From Bacteroidales bacterium (lineage in GTDB: Bacteria; Bacteroidota; Bacteroidia; Bacteroidales; P3), in NCBI GenBank assembly GCA_017522255.1, contig JAFWZP010000096.1, positions 1 through 64,000 of the forward strand: 64,000 bases of DNA, given 5' to 3'. Below the pieces are notes generated by a model. The model saw only the letters and a list, made by a program, of their open reading frames with translations. It ran no database searches and was not told where the DNA came from. Position numbers and translations under genes: made by a program. Below are positions 47,237-55,814 of the stretch, in pieces; position 1 is the first letter of the stretch; every line of letters begins with the position of its first letter.

Positions 47237-47857
47237 TTAACGCGATAAACCTGTCATTTTTTCTACTATTTTTAAACATTCATCGGCTGTTTTGGGGCTG
47301 GCATTCACATATTCCACAAAAGTCTTCTCGCCTTTCAAGAATATAGATACCAACTGATACTCGGCGTAAACATTGGATCTAACCTTATGGTAAGCCGACT
47401 TTTCGGAAAAACGTATTTTAAATATCAACTCCGGACGACTATTTTCCTTACCACTACAATGCGAACAAAACATAGTTTCGTCGAGTATTACATCGTAGCC
47501 CATAGCCTTTATCTCCTCCACAATAGTTCTTATACTCTTAATATTACCATTGTTATATACAGTCGAGGGTGTTTCGCTATTACATATAGGACATTGATAG
47601 TTTTCTTCAATATCGGCAGCCATAGAATAGCACATAGCCACAGGTGGCATCACTGTATCATATTCCACCACCGACAACTGTTGCAAACGCTTAACCAAAG
47701 TAGTGCTATCCAACAGCATTTGCTCGCCCGACAAACGATTATCTGACACTTCACCGGATACAACATCTACATTCTTTGTCGATTCGCACGACCCGGACAA
47801 TGCTATAATACCTCCCAAAAGTATTGCAGTATTTTTTTTATCTTGTTGCTTGCTCAT
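47237..47857 (-). CDS. Unknown lipoprotein with two CxxC pairs
   Basis: 206 aa from ATG at 47857. An N-terminal hydrophobic stretch ends GSC, so it is a probable lipoprotein, although the segment follows a polar MSKQQDKKN start that is unusual. Two CxxC pairs (YQCPICNS and MFCSHCSG, about 100 and 135) may bind zinc. I do not recognise the family. It stands alone next to tRNA-Arg. Confidence 0.65.
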   Translation of the reverse strand: MSKQQDKKNTAILLGGIIALSGSCESTKNVDVVSGEVSDNRLSGEQMLLDSTTLVKRLQQLSVVEYDTVMPPVAMCYSMAADIEENYQCPICNSETPSTVYNNGNIKSIRTIVEEIKAMGYDVILDETMFCSHCSGKENSRPELIFKIRFSEKSAYHKVRSNVYAEYQLVSIFLKGEKTFVEYVNASPKTADECLKIVEKMTGLSR

Positions 47858-48209
47858 AAGCCTTATTTTTATATCTAATTCAATATCTATCAAGAAAATA
47901 TACAATATTTAATATATCCTCAAGACTTTACAAAGATACATCTTTTATTTGTATAAACAAAAAATATACACAAATAACACTCAACGCACTAATAATAAAA
48001 AGATTACAACGTTATCAATTATTTTTGACATAAAAGAGTCTAAAAACTCGAAAATATCACCTATAAAGCATCAAAATATCATCACAAAAAGATATTTTTA
48101 CCATCTATCTAAGAAAATATTTTCACTCATAATACTCTATCATACAATGTTTTTAAGGAGAGTTCAAAAAAAAGTTTCAAAAAAAGTTTGTAGTATCAGA
48201 AAAAGTTTG

Positions 48210-48217
48210 TACCTTTG
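48210..48217 (+). promoter_or_regulatory. tRNA-Arg promoter
   Basis: TACCTTTG with TTTG at 48187-48190, 19 bp upstream, gives a complete Bacteroidetes -33/-7 promoter ending 16 bp before the tRNA. The rest of the 376-bp gap back to 47858 is AT-rich with no gene recognised. Confidence 0.82.
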
Positions 48218-48233
48218 CAATCACAAAACGAAC

Positions 48234-48307
48234 GGCTCCGTGGCTCAACTGAATAGAGCATCTGACTACGGATCAGAAGGTTACAGGTTTGAATCCTGTC
48301 GGAGTCA
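48234..48307 (+). tRNA. tRNA-Arg (anticodon ACG)
   Basis: 74 nt. Acceptor GGCTCCG pairs with CGGAGTC. D-arm GCTC...GAGC, anticodon stem TCTGA/TCAGA with loop CTACGGA (ACG), T-arm ACAGG TTTGAAT CCTGT. The discriminator is A, and CCA is not encoded. It has its own promoter and is followed directly by a terminator. Confidence 0.95.
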
Positions 48308-49471
48308 CTAAAGACTACTCAATACTGAGTGGTCTTTTTTTTGTTTGGGAAGCACCGCATTCAGCCATAAATAACCCAACACTCCGGCCAAAAACGATGC
48401 CAACAATACCGCAACTTTAGACGACGACACCAACACATTGCTATCAAACGATAGTAAAGTAATAAATATCGACATCGTAAAACCAATGCCGGCAAGAATA
48501 CTTATACCAAATATGTATTTCCATTTAAGCTCTTTGGGTTTGGTAGATATCCCTAACCAAACGGCAATAAATGCAAACAACATTATACCAATAGGCTTTC
48601 CAAACAACAATCCACACAAAGCCCCCATGCCATACGACGAAAAAACACCTCCGAGCTCACCTACACCAATAGGTATGGCAGTATTGGCCAAGGCAAACAA
48701 TGGCAACACCACAAAACCCACAGGCTTGGCAAGATAATGTTGTAATTTAAATGATGGTGCATTATCCATCTTTTGACGAAAAGGCACAGCAAAAGCCAAC
48801 AACACACCCGTCAAAGTAGGATGCACACCCGAAATAAGCATAAGATACCACATAACAACACCCCCTATAATGTAAGGATATAGGCTAAGCACATTGCACT
48901 TATTAAGCACCAAAAGAGCAGCAAACAGCAAAAGAGCCAAACCAAGAGCAAGAAAATTTATTTCTCCGGCATAAAATATGGCTATAACCAATACTGCTCC
49001 TAAATCGTCGATGACAGCCAAAGCCACCAAAAACACTTTTACCACAACAGGAACTCTTTTACCAAAAAGAGACAATACCGCCACTGCAAAAGCAATATCG
49101 GTAGCCATAGGTATACCCACCCCTGATGTGTATGGTGTAGAAGCAGTAAACATATAATACACAGCAGCAGGCACAAGCATACCTCCCAACGCCGCCAATA
49201 TAGGCAATATGGCATCGCGAAACCGACGAAGTTTGCCTACATAAATTTCGTGTTCCAACTCCAACCCTATCAACAAGAAAAACAAAGTCATAAAACCATC
49301 GTTGATAATATGCACAAGCGAAAAACCTCCCACAGAAATATGCCAAAAATCACTATACGAAAACGGCAACGACAAATTGGCCAAAAGCAACGACAAAGCC
49401 ACACATATCATAAGAATAAAACCACATGATTTTTCGCTATCCAAAAACTCTTTATATAATGCTTTAAACAT
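48308..49471 (-). CDS. nhaA: Na+/H+ antiporter NhaA
   Basis: 387 aa, about twelve membrane helices, with the NhaA core ATDIAFAVAVLSLFG and VALAVIDDLGAVLVIAIFY (paired Asp of the ion site). It exports Na+ in exchange for H+ to control pH and salt. Its last codons lie in the tRNA terminator hairpin, and the stop codon is 1 bp beyond the tRNA discriminator on the opposite strand. Confidence 0.94.
   Translation of the reverse strand: MFKALYKEFLDSEKSCGFILMICVALSLLLANLSLPFSYSDFWHISVGGFSLVHIINDGFMTLFFLLIGLELEHEIYVGKLRRFRDAILPILAALGGMLVPAAVYYMFTASTPYTSGVGIPMATDIAFAVAVLSLFGKRVPVVVKVFLVALAVIDDLGAVLVIAIFYAGEINFLALGLALLLFAALLVLNKCNVLSLYPYIIGGVVMWYLMLISGVHPTLTGVLLAFAVPFRQKMDNAPSFKLQHYLAKPVGFVVLPLFALANTAIPIGVGELGGVFSSYGMGALCGLLFGKPIGIMLFAFIAVWLGISTKPKELKWKYIFGISILAGIGFTMSIFITLLSFDSNVLVSSSKVAVLLASFLAGVLGYLWLNAVLPKQKKDHSVLSSL
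48310..48342 (+). terminator. Terminator of tRNA-Arg, inside the nhaA 3' end
   Basis: AGACTACTC, loop AATACT, GAGTGGTCT, then TTTTTTTT. The same DNA encodes the C-terminus of NhaA on the other strand. Confidence 0.88.
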
Positions 49472-49646
49472 AACAACACAAATTTAAAATACAAAAATAT
49501 AAACAACAAAATATAGTATCGGTTTAGCACAAAAAACAGAAAAACACAGGGCAAATACCGCACAGCAAAGAGCAGAAAAATTACCATAAATACATTAAAT
49601 ATAAAAAAACATCTATCCAAAGTTTCGCTATATGAAAAAAAATTTG

Positions 49647-49654
49647 TAAGTTTG
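49647..49654 (+). promoter_or_regulatory. Promoter of the DUF1015 gene
   Basis: TAAGTTTG preceded by TTTG, 36 bp before the ATG. Confidence 0.6.
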
Positions 49655-49689
49655 CAAATCAAATTTATTCATATAAAAACATAAATACG

Positions 49690-50943
49690 ATGTCTATAAT
49701 TAAAGCATTCAAAGGATTACGTCCTCCTGTAGAAATAGTAAAAGAGTTGGCATCTCGCCCATACGACGTATTAAACTCAGCCGAAGCACGCGTTGAAGCC
49801 GGCGGAAACCCACATTCGTTGTTGCACGTAACAAAAGCCGAAATCGACCTTCCTGAAGGAACCGATGAACACAGCCAAGAAGTTTACGACAAAGTAGTGG
49901 AAAACTACAATATGTTTAAAAAGAATGGTTGGCTTGTACAAGACGAAGAAGAAAAATTGTACATCTATGCTCAAACCATGGATGGTCGCACTCAATATGG
50001 TATAGTAGCTTGTGCTCATTCCGAAGACTATATGAACGGAATAATCAAAAAACACGAGCTTACTCGTAAGGATAAAGAAGAAGACCGTATGATACACGTG
50101 CGTATTACCAACGCCAACGTAGAACCCGTATTCTTTGCTTATCCTGCTCACAAAGAAATCGATGCTATCGTTGAAAACATAGTAAAGAACCAAAAACCTG
50201 TTTACGACTTTGTAGGTAAAGAAGATGGTTTTGGACACACATTGTGGGTAATCGACGACAAGAAAACTATCGACCGCTTGGTAGAAATATTCGACAAAGA
50301 TATTCCTGCTATGTACATTGCCGATGGTCACCACCGTTCGGCTGCTGCAGCTTTGATAGGTCAAGAAAAGAAAGCTCAAAATCCTAACCATACAGGAAAA
50401 GAAGAATATAACTACTTTATGACCGTTATATTCCCCGATAACCAATTGAAGATTATCGACTACAACCGCGTAGTAAAAGATTTGAACGGATTGTCGAAAG
50501 ACGAATTTTTGGCAGCTTTGAACGAAGCTTTCGTAGTAGAAAAGATGGGTGCCGAAATATACAAACCTTCTAAACTACACGAATTTAGCGTTTATATCGA
50601 TGGCGAATGGTACAAACTTAACGCTAAACCCGGAACTTACAACGACAACGATCCTATCGGAGTACTTGACGTAACTATCCTTTCTAACCTTGTTTTGGAT
50701 AAAATATTGGATATTAAAGACCTTCGCACTTCGAAACGTATCGACTTTGTAGGCGGTATACGCGGATTGGGCGAATTGAAACGTCGCGTTGATAATGGCG
50801 AAATGGTAGCTGCTTTCGCTCTATATCCTGTATCGATGCAACAACTTATCGATATAGCCGACAGTGGTAACATCATGCCTCCAAAAACAACTTGGTTTGA
50901 ACCTAAATTGCGTTCAGGTCTTGTAATCCACGAACTTGCTTAA
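49690..50943 (+). CDS. DUF1015 family protein
   Basis: 417 aa, starting with the family motif KAFKGLRPPVEIVKELASRPYDV. A central ADGHHRSAAAALIG resembles the ParB/sulfiredoxin nucleotide-binding motif, so a nucleotide-dependent (kinase-like) activity is possible. In many Bacteroidetes DUF1015 genes stand beside serA/serC; here it stands alone between its own promoter and terminator. The exact reaction cannot be deduced from the sequence. Confidence 0.85.
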   Translation: MSIIKAFKGLRPPVEIVKELASRPYDVLNSAEARVEAGGNPHSLLHVTKAEIDLPEGTDEHSQEVYDKVVENYNMFKKNGWLVQDEEEKLYIYAQTMDGRTQYGIVACAHSEDYMNGIIKKHELTRKDKEEDRMIHVRITNANVEPVFFAYPAHKEIDAIVENIVKNQKPVYDFVGKEDGFGHTLWVIDDKKTIDRLVEIFDKDIPAMYIADGHHRSAAAALIGQEKKAQNPNHTGKEEYNYFMTVIFPDNQLKIIDYNRVVKDLNGLSKDEFLAALNEAFVVEKMGAEIYKPSKLHEFSVYIDGEWYKLNAKPGTYNDNDPIGVLDVTILSNLVLDKILDIKDLRTSKRIDFVGGIRGLGELKRRVDNGEMVAAFALYPVSMQQLIDIADSGNIMPPKTTWFEPKLRSGLVIHELA

Positions 50944-50973
50944 TCCAAAAAAGCATAAAACATACATAAAGCT

Positions 50974-51006
50974 AAAAGCATCTCAAGAACTTGAGATGCT
51001 TTTTTT
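50974..51006 (+). terminator. Terminator of the DUF1015 gene
   Basis: AAAGCATCTCAAG, a two-base loop and CTTGAGATGCTTT, then TTTTT. Confidence 0.9.
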
Positions 51007-51015
51007 ATGCCTATA

Positions 51016-51145
51016 GGCAACTTCTAAAAATTACACATTCGAACCGATTTTGATATTACCTTTAGAACTTTTGCGTGCTTTACGTTTTTTGCTTTGCGAA
51101 GTCAACATCCGCAAATCACCTGCAAAGCAATTTTTAGAAATTGCC
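51016..51145. mobile_element. GGCAA MITE-like element, copy 4 (130 bp)
   Basis: Both terminal repeats are intact; target duplication TATA at 51012-51015 and 51146-51149. The whole central hairpin is missing. This shows that the ends define the element and that inner deletions occur. Confidence 0.88.
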
Positions 51146-51345
51146 TATACAAAAAAAAGAGCCCCTCCCCCACTACGGAGAGGCGGCCCCAAAAATACAT
51201 CTTTGAAATAGTAAGCACACGCTATAATAACGAACAACAATATTGTTTGTTCAAAACAACCAAAAAAATATTTTGCAATATACTCCTTTAGCGAAACAAA
51301 ATTATCACACATATTTTTAGCAACAGGTTGTAGGCAACAAAATCA

Positions 51346-51387
51346 TTTCTTCCCCATCACAAAACTTCTCTTCCCACACTATAAAAC
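51346..51387. repeat. Conserved border of array B
   Basis: Contains CACAAAACTTCTCT followed by CCCACACTATAAAAC. It is the inverse of the border of array A at 8875-8917. A shorter inverted relative (CTTTTATAGTGGGGG) closes array B on its right at 51518-51532. Confidence 0.75.
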
Positions 51388-51411
51388 TTATTTCCACCGA
51401 CTACAAAACTA

Positions 51412-51495
51412 TATCCCAAGGTTTGGGACAAATATCCCAAAGTTTGGGACGAATATTTCAAAGCTTGGGACGAATATCCCAAACTTTGGGATATA
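51412..51495. repeat. Palindromic word array B (21-nt period)
   Basis: Four units start at 51412, 51433, 51454 and 51475, exactly 21 nt apart. The words are near-palindromes such as TCCCAAAGTTTGGGA with 6-nt spacers (ACGAAT or similar). The last unit is a perfect palindrome of 21 nt. Confidence 0.9.
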
Positions 51496-51670
51496 GAAAT
51501 ATGGCGGGGTTTGACAACTTTTATAGTGGGGGTAAAATGTTTTTGCTGTAAATAATTCTTTTACACATAATGCTAAGGTTCAGACAAATTAGCTACTAAT
51601 TATAACGGCATGTTATATTTTATTTACATTAATCTTATTTTATCTGTAAAGCTAATTCAGGACAAGACAC

Positions 51671-51717
51671 CGAATTATCTCATATATGTTACTGCTGTAG
51701 CATATATGGATAATTCG
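51671..51717. repeat. Dyad with conserved loop, copy 1
   Basis: CGAATTATC and CATATATG pair with CATATATG and ATAATTCG around the loop TTACTGCTGTAG. A second dyad with a related loop (TTACCGCCGTAAG) is at 59187-59228. It may be a structured RNA or a protein-binding dyad upstream of cutC. Confidence 0.65.
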
Positions 51718-51864
51718 TTTTGGATATATACGGTATTTTGCAAGGCAACAATTTGGTATTATATAGGAAGATATACTATATGTAATTGCGTTGTTTATCA
51801 GTAATAAAACTACTACTACGATAATCTTTGGCAAAAGAAAGACCGAAATATCGAAAAAAAGTTG

Positions 51865-51872
51865 TACCTTTG
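51865..51872 (+). promoter_or_regulatory. cutC promoter
   Basis: TACCTTTG preceded by GTTG, 46 bp before the cutC ATG. Confidence 0.75.
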
Positions 51873-51917
51873 CAACACAAAACAACGAGATAAACATTAT
51901 AAAAACAACTAAATGAT

Positions 51918-52643
51918 ATGGATTTAGAAATCTGTGTAAATTCGATACAATCGGCATACAACGCTCGCCAAGGCGGAGCCACACGCATAGAATTGTGCCA
52001 AGCCCTTGAACAAGGAGGCACCACCCCATCGTATTCCACCATAAAGTACTGCACCAACGAGTTGGGGCTACGCACCTACGTGCTTATACGCCCACGCACA
52101 GGCAACTTTGTATACAATGCGTTGGAATTTGAAACAATATGTCAAGAAGTGGAACTATGCAAACAACTTGGAGCCACAGGCGTGGTAGTAGGCTTTTTGG
52201 ATAGCAACCATAATGTGGATATGCAGCAAACCAAAGAGATAGTGTCTCTTGCCGGAGATATGGAAGTAACGTTTCATAGGGCTTTCGACATCTGCAACAA
52301 TCCACTCCAAAACCTCGAACGAGTGATAGACTGCGGTTGCACACGCATACTCACTTCGGGATGCAAAGCCACAGCATACCATGGCATGGATATGCTAAAA
52401 AGCCTTGTATCTAAAGCCAATGGCAGAATAAAAATAATGGCAGGCAGTGGAGTAAATGCAGGCAATGCCATAGAAATAATAAACACAACAGGTGTAGAAG
52501 AATTGCACGCTTCGTGCAAACACGTGGTAGGCGAATGGAAAGAAACAGATGTGGAACAATTTTTGGACCCTTCCAATTCCATATATTCCGAAACCGACAG
52601 CAACGAAGTGCAACGTTTGACAACACTTATCAATCAACTATAA
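51918..52643 (+). CDS. cutC: CutC family protein
   Basis: 241 aa TIM-barrel protein. LEICVNSIQSAYNARQGGATRIELC, RPRTGNFVYN, VVGFLD, TFHRAFD and LTSGC match the CutC family. It was named for copper homeostasis, but a direct copper role is doubtful in bacteria. It is followed at 13 bp by a transporter permease gene. Confidence 0.9.
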   Translation: MDLEICVNSIQSAYNARQGGATRIELCQALEQGGTTPSYSTIKYCTNELGLRTYVLIRPRTGNFVYNALEFETICQEVELCKQLGATGVVVGFLDSNHNVDMQQTKEIVSLAGDMEVTFHRAFDICNNPLQNLERVIDCGCTRILTSGCKATAYHGMDMLKSLVSKANGRIKIMAGSGVNAGNAIEIINTTGVEELHASCKHVVGEWKETDVEQFLDPSNSIYSETDSNEVQRLTTLINQL

Positions 52644-52656
52644 ACATAACATTGCA

Positions 52657-53736
52657 ATGTTCAGATACATACGAAAACGCATACTTTATGGTCTGCTTGT
52701 AATGTTGGGAGTAGTGGTGTTGGTATTCTTTTTATTCAACATACTACCCGGCGACCCTGCAAGAATGATGCTTGGTCAGCGTGCCGACGAAGAAAGCGTG
52801 ATGATAATAAACCGCGACTTGGGTCGCGACAAACCTTTGTATCAGCAGTTTTTCAATTATCTGAACGACCTCTCACCAATATCTTTCCACAACAACAGCA
52901 ATTCCGAAAGCTATTGGTATTTGGATAGCACCAAATATTCGCCCTACTGCACATTGGCTGCCATAGGCGAAACATCGGTGGTGCTTAAATATCCCTACCT
53001 ACGACGCTCGTATCAAAGCAAACGTCCTGTAGCCGATATACTTATCGAAGCATTCCCCAAAACGGCATTGCTTGCCATAGTGGCCATGACATTTGCATTG
53101 GCTGTGGGCATAACCATAGGAATATTCTCGGCATTATATAAAGACAGCATTTTCGACAAAGTGGCGTTCTTTGTTTCGGTAATAGGAATGTCGTTGCCAT
53201 CGTTTTTTGCAGCCATACTAATAGCATGGCTGTTTGCATACGTGCTGGCCGACTACACGGGGCTGAATATGTTTGGCAACCTATTCACCGTCGACGACTA
53301 TGGCACAGGCGAATACCTCGACCTGAAAAACCTTATCTTGCCGGCTCTTACACTTGGCATTCGACCCTTGGCAGTGATAATAGAACTAACCAAAAACTCT
53401 ATGCTCGAAGTGCTTTCGCAAGACTATATACGCACAGCCAAAGCCAAAGGACTGAAGAAAGTAAAGATAATATGGCACCACGCCTTGCAAAATGCACTCA
53501 ACCCCATAGTAACATCAGCCTCAGGTTGGCTGGCAGGACTTATGGCAGGTGCTGTGTTTGTGGAATATGTGTTCGACTGGAAAGGCATGGGAATAGTGAT
53601 AGTAGACGGTTTGGAAAAATACGACTTCCCCGTAGTGATGGGTACAATACTGTTTATCTGTGTAATACTTGTGGTTATAAATATATTGGTAGACATCATA
53701 TACGGCATACTCGATCCAAGGGTACGATTGGAGTAA
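52657..53736 (+). CDS. Oligopeptide/dipeptide ABC transporter permease (DppB/OppB type)
   Basis: 359 aa, N-terminal helix after MFRYIRKRILYGLLVML, a periplasmic insert, then five helices with the BPD_transp_1 domain and an EAA-type loop (YIRTAKAKGLKKVKIIWHHAL). It imports peptides or nickel-like ligands with a partner permease, ATPases and a binding protein, none of which are in this window. It belongs with the peptide-using enzymes nearby. The orphan position is common in Bacteroidetes. Confidence 0.88.
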   Translation: MFRYIRKRILYGLLVMLGVVVLVFFLFNILPGDPARMMLGQRADEESVMIINRDLGRDKPLYQQFFNYLNDLSPISFHNNSNSESYWYLDSTKYSPYCTLAAIGETSVVLKYPYLRRSYQSKRPVADILIEAFPKTALLAIVAMTFALAVGITIGIFSALYKDSIFDKVAFFVSVIGMSLPSFFAAILIAWLFAYVLADYTGLNMFGNLFTVDDYGTGEYLDLKNLILPALTLGIRPLAVIIELTKNSMLEVLSQDYIRTAKAKGLKKVKIIWHHALQNALNPIVTSASGWLAGLMAGAVFVEYVFDWKGMGIVIVDGLEKYDFPVVMGTILFICVILVVINILVDIIYGILDPRVRLE

Positions 53737-53772
53737 TGCAAAAAAATATTATGGTATTTCAATTTTTATTTG

Positions 53773-53780
53773 TACCTTTG
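53773..53780 (+). promoter_or_regulatory. Promoter of the DUF3791/DUF3990 cassette
   Basis: TACCTTTG, preceded by TTTG and followed by CAATC, 45 bp before the first DUF3791 start. Confidence 0.75.
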
Positions 53781-53825
53781 CAATCGAAATTTGTTGTTAG
53801 TTTGTTCAACACAATAAAATAAAAT

Positions 53826-54041
53826 ATGGATTTTAATACTCTTAGTTTTACGATTTTCTGTATAGGAAATGTATCAAAACATATAGGAAAGAGCGATAAG
53901 GAGACATATCACCTCATGAACGATTGTGGCATTATCAACGATTATATAGTGCCTTGTTATGATGTTTTGCACACTTTTTCCAAGGAATACATAGTAGAAG
54001 ATTTGGTATCATTTATGCAAAAGAAAGGAGTGTTGAAATGA
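53826..54041 (+). CDS. DUF3791 protein, first copy
   Basis: 71 aa. FTIFCIGNVSKHIGKSDKE, NDYIVPCYDVLHTFSKEYIVEDL fits the DUF3791 family of about 70 residues. Its stop overlaps the next start in ATGA, so the two are translationally coupled. By position and size it is probably the partner (antitoxin-like) of the DUF3990 protein. Confidence 0.82.
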   Translation: MDFNTLSFTIFCIGNVSKHIGKSDKETYHLMNDCGIINDYIVPCYDVLHTFSKEYIVEDLVSFMQKKGVLK

Positions 54042-54508
54042 TACTATACCATACTTCAACTATAGAAATATGCGAACCTGATATATTACATTCCAGACCT
54101 CAACTAGATTTTGGAATAGGTTTTTACCTTACACCACTACGAATACAAGCCGAAAATTATGGAGAACGCTTTTTAAAAAGAGGAGAAACTGCAATACTTA
54201 ATATTTACCAATTAGATGATGAAATCAACGATTGCACATATAAACTCTTTGATGCATACAATTCCGAATGGCTCGATTTTGTAGCTGCTTGTAGAAAAGG
54301 ATTACCCCACCGAACATTCGATATAATAGAAGGTGGCATTGCTGATGACAAAGTTTTTAATACAATAGATTTATACTTTTCAGGCATATACACACGCGAA
54401 CAAGCCCTTGACCAATTACAATACAAGCAACCTAATAGGCAGATTTGTATAACTTCGCAATATGTATTAGACAAATATTTACATTTTCAATCATCTGAAC
54501 AATTATAA
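54038..54508 (+). CDS. DUF3990 protein, ADP-ribosyltransferase-like
   Basis: 156 aa. LYHTSTIEICEPDI with a conserved His, then RPQLDFGIGFYLTPLRIQAE with a conserved Tyr, match the DUF3990 family. DUF3990 is placed in the ADP-ribosyltransferase fold group, so a toxin-like activity is plausible. It overlaps the upstream DUF3791 gene by 4 bp and ends 5 bp before a second DUF3791 gene. Enzymatic activity and target are not known from the sequence. Confidence 0.82.
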   Translation: MILYHTSTIEICEPDILHSRPQLDFGIGFYLTPLRIQAENYGERFLKRGETAILNIYQLDDEINDCTYKLFDAYNSEWLDFVAACRKGLPHRTFDIIEGGIADDKVFNTIDLYFSGIYTREQALDQLQYKQPNRQICITSQYVLDKYLHFQSSEQL

Positions 54509-54513
54509 TAACC

Positions 54514-54726
54514 ATGCAAGCAGATCCAACAATACTACAAATGAAATATGCTCGAATAGTAAAGTCATTTGCCGAGCATGCAGGAATAAGTTACGAAGAA
54601 GCTTTATCCAAATTTTACGATTCCACAACATTTGAACTCATTAGTAACGGAGTTGCAGATATGCATTGTTTCAGCGATGAATATATAACCGATGAATTAC
54701 TAATTGAATTAGGCTATAAAAAATAG
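54514..54726 (+). CDS. DUF3791 protein, second copy
   Basis: 70 aa. ARIVKSFAEHAGISYEEALSKFY and SNGVADMHCFSDEYITDELL are another DUF3791 form, clearly different from the first copy. Together the three genes form DUF3791-DUF3990-DUF3791. This could mean two antitoxins for one toxin, or one inhibitor and one adapter. Confidence 0.78.
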   Translation: MQADPTILQMKYARIVKSFAEHAGISYEEALSKFYDSTTFELISNGVADMHCFSDEYITDELLIELGYKK

Positions 54727-54793
54727 TATCCGATACAAAGCTCCGTTTCGATAGATGTAGCTACCAAAATTTACACACAGCATTTTTATATTT

Positions 54794-54936
54794 CTAAACC
54801 GCTATTTGTAAGTATGCGGTTTAGCACTTAAAACTCCCATACTTAGCCACCAAAACTATGGGAGTTTTGACCCGTAAGTATGCACTTTTGATGCCTAAAC
54901 CACATGGTTATGACACCAAACCATTATGCTCGCCAA
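54794..54936. repeat. Word array I (22-nt phase) with strong hairpins
   Basis: TATG-initiated words start at 54813, 54857 and 54879 (44 then 22 nt), with related words near 54901 and 54923; the intermediate unit is inverted. Two hairpins overlap: TAAACCGC/GCGGTTTA and AAAACTCCCATA/TATGGGAGTTTT. It lies behind the DUF3791/DUF3990 cassette. Period assignment is less certain than for arrays A to F. Confidence 0.55.
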
Positions 54937-55038
54937 AGCGAAAGATATTGTCTGCTTAATCTATTGAATAATAGTTGCTTCTGTTGCTGGTGAAAAAAAA
55001 TATATAGTAAAACTCTTTGCCAATCCGAAAATAAGTTG

Positions 55039-55046
55039 TAACTTTG
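55039..55046 (+). promoter_or_regulatory. Promoter with a long leader
   Basis: TAACTTTG preceded by GTTG is a good -7 element, but the next gene starts 335 bp later at 55381. The leader contains no recognisable gene; it could hold an unannotated small RNA or peptide. Confidence 0.6.
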
Positions 55047-55380
55047 CACCCGCAAAACCACGAGTTAGGTTTTGTATTTGAAAGCGCATTTTCGTCTTAT
55101 TCCTAATCGAGAAACTAGACACTTCTTTATGATACACAATGGAATAATATGGAGATGAATGCTCCCATTGGATTGTACTCAACCCTGAGATACACAACCA
55201 TGTGGAGTTATTCATATATTTCATATTTTTGTGTAAGGGAGGTCTAGCCCATCGATTGAAATTAATGAAATAATGGATGGCTTCACTTTCTTATTATCCG
55301 TTTTTTAGTTTTTCCATCGAGCCGTGGGGAGTTTTTAATTACAATAAAGGTTGTGCCCGGCACGTATTTAGGGCGTTTTT

Positions 55381-55689
55381 ATGGCATTAGTACATTGTAG
55401 AGAATGTGGAGAAATGATTTCAGAATTCGCACCGTCATGTCCAAAATGTGGAGCATCGCAAAATCTTTCATCTGCACACACAGTGGTAAAAGATAAAGAT
55501 CCCAGTGTTATTTTGAACATTCTTTCATTTTTATTTTACAATCCAATAGGATGGATTTTGTATCTTGTTTACAAAGATAGTTCTCCAAGGCGAGCCAAAT
55601 CGTGCGGGAAATGGACTATTATCGGATTATTGGTATCTATTATTATAGGCGTTATTTTATCCATTTTATTGATTTGGCTTATGGTATAA
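55381..55689 (+). CDS. Zinc-ribbon membrane protein 1
   Basis: 102 aa. N-terminal zinc ribbon with CREC and CPKC pairs (ALVHCRECGEMISEFAP), then a hydrophobic C-terminal half with two membrane segments (about 45-60 and 78-100). Typical of small zinc_ribbon_2 membrane proteins of unknown role. The start and about 30 bp upstream are nearly the same as in the next gene, indicating duplication. Confidence 0.75.
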   Translation: MALVHCRECGEMISEFAPSCPKCGASQNLSSAHTVVKDKDPSVILNILSFLFYNPIGWILYLVYKDSSPRRAKSCGKWTIIGLLVSIIIGVILSILLIWLMV

Positions 55690-55814
55690 TCTGAATTTTT
55701 ATATTTGAAAATAAATAAACTGTAAAAATAAAATAATTCTGGTAATAGTTGTAAATAATCTTCCAGAAGAAACTTTAATAGAAGTTGCACCCGACACGTA
55801 TTAGGGGTATTGTT

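Noticed and set aside
47949-48311. Open frame across the tRNA-Arg gene
   Set aside because: It overlaps the tRNA and its promoter, with no protein similarity.
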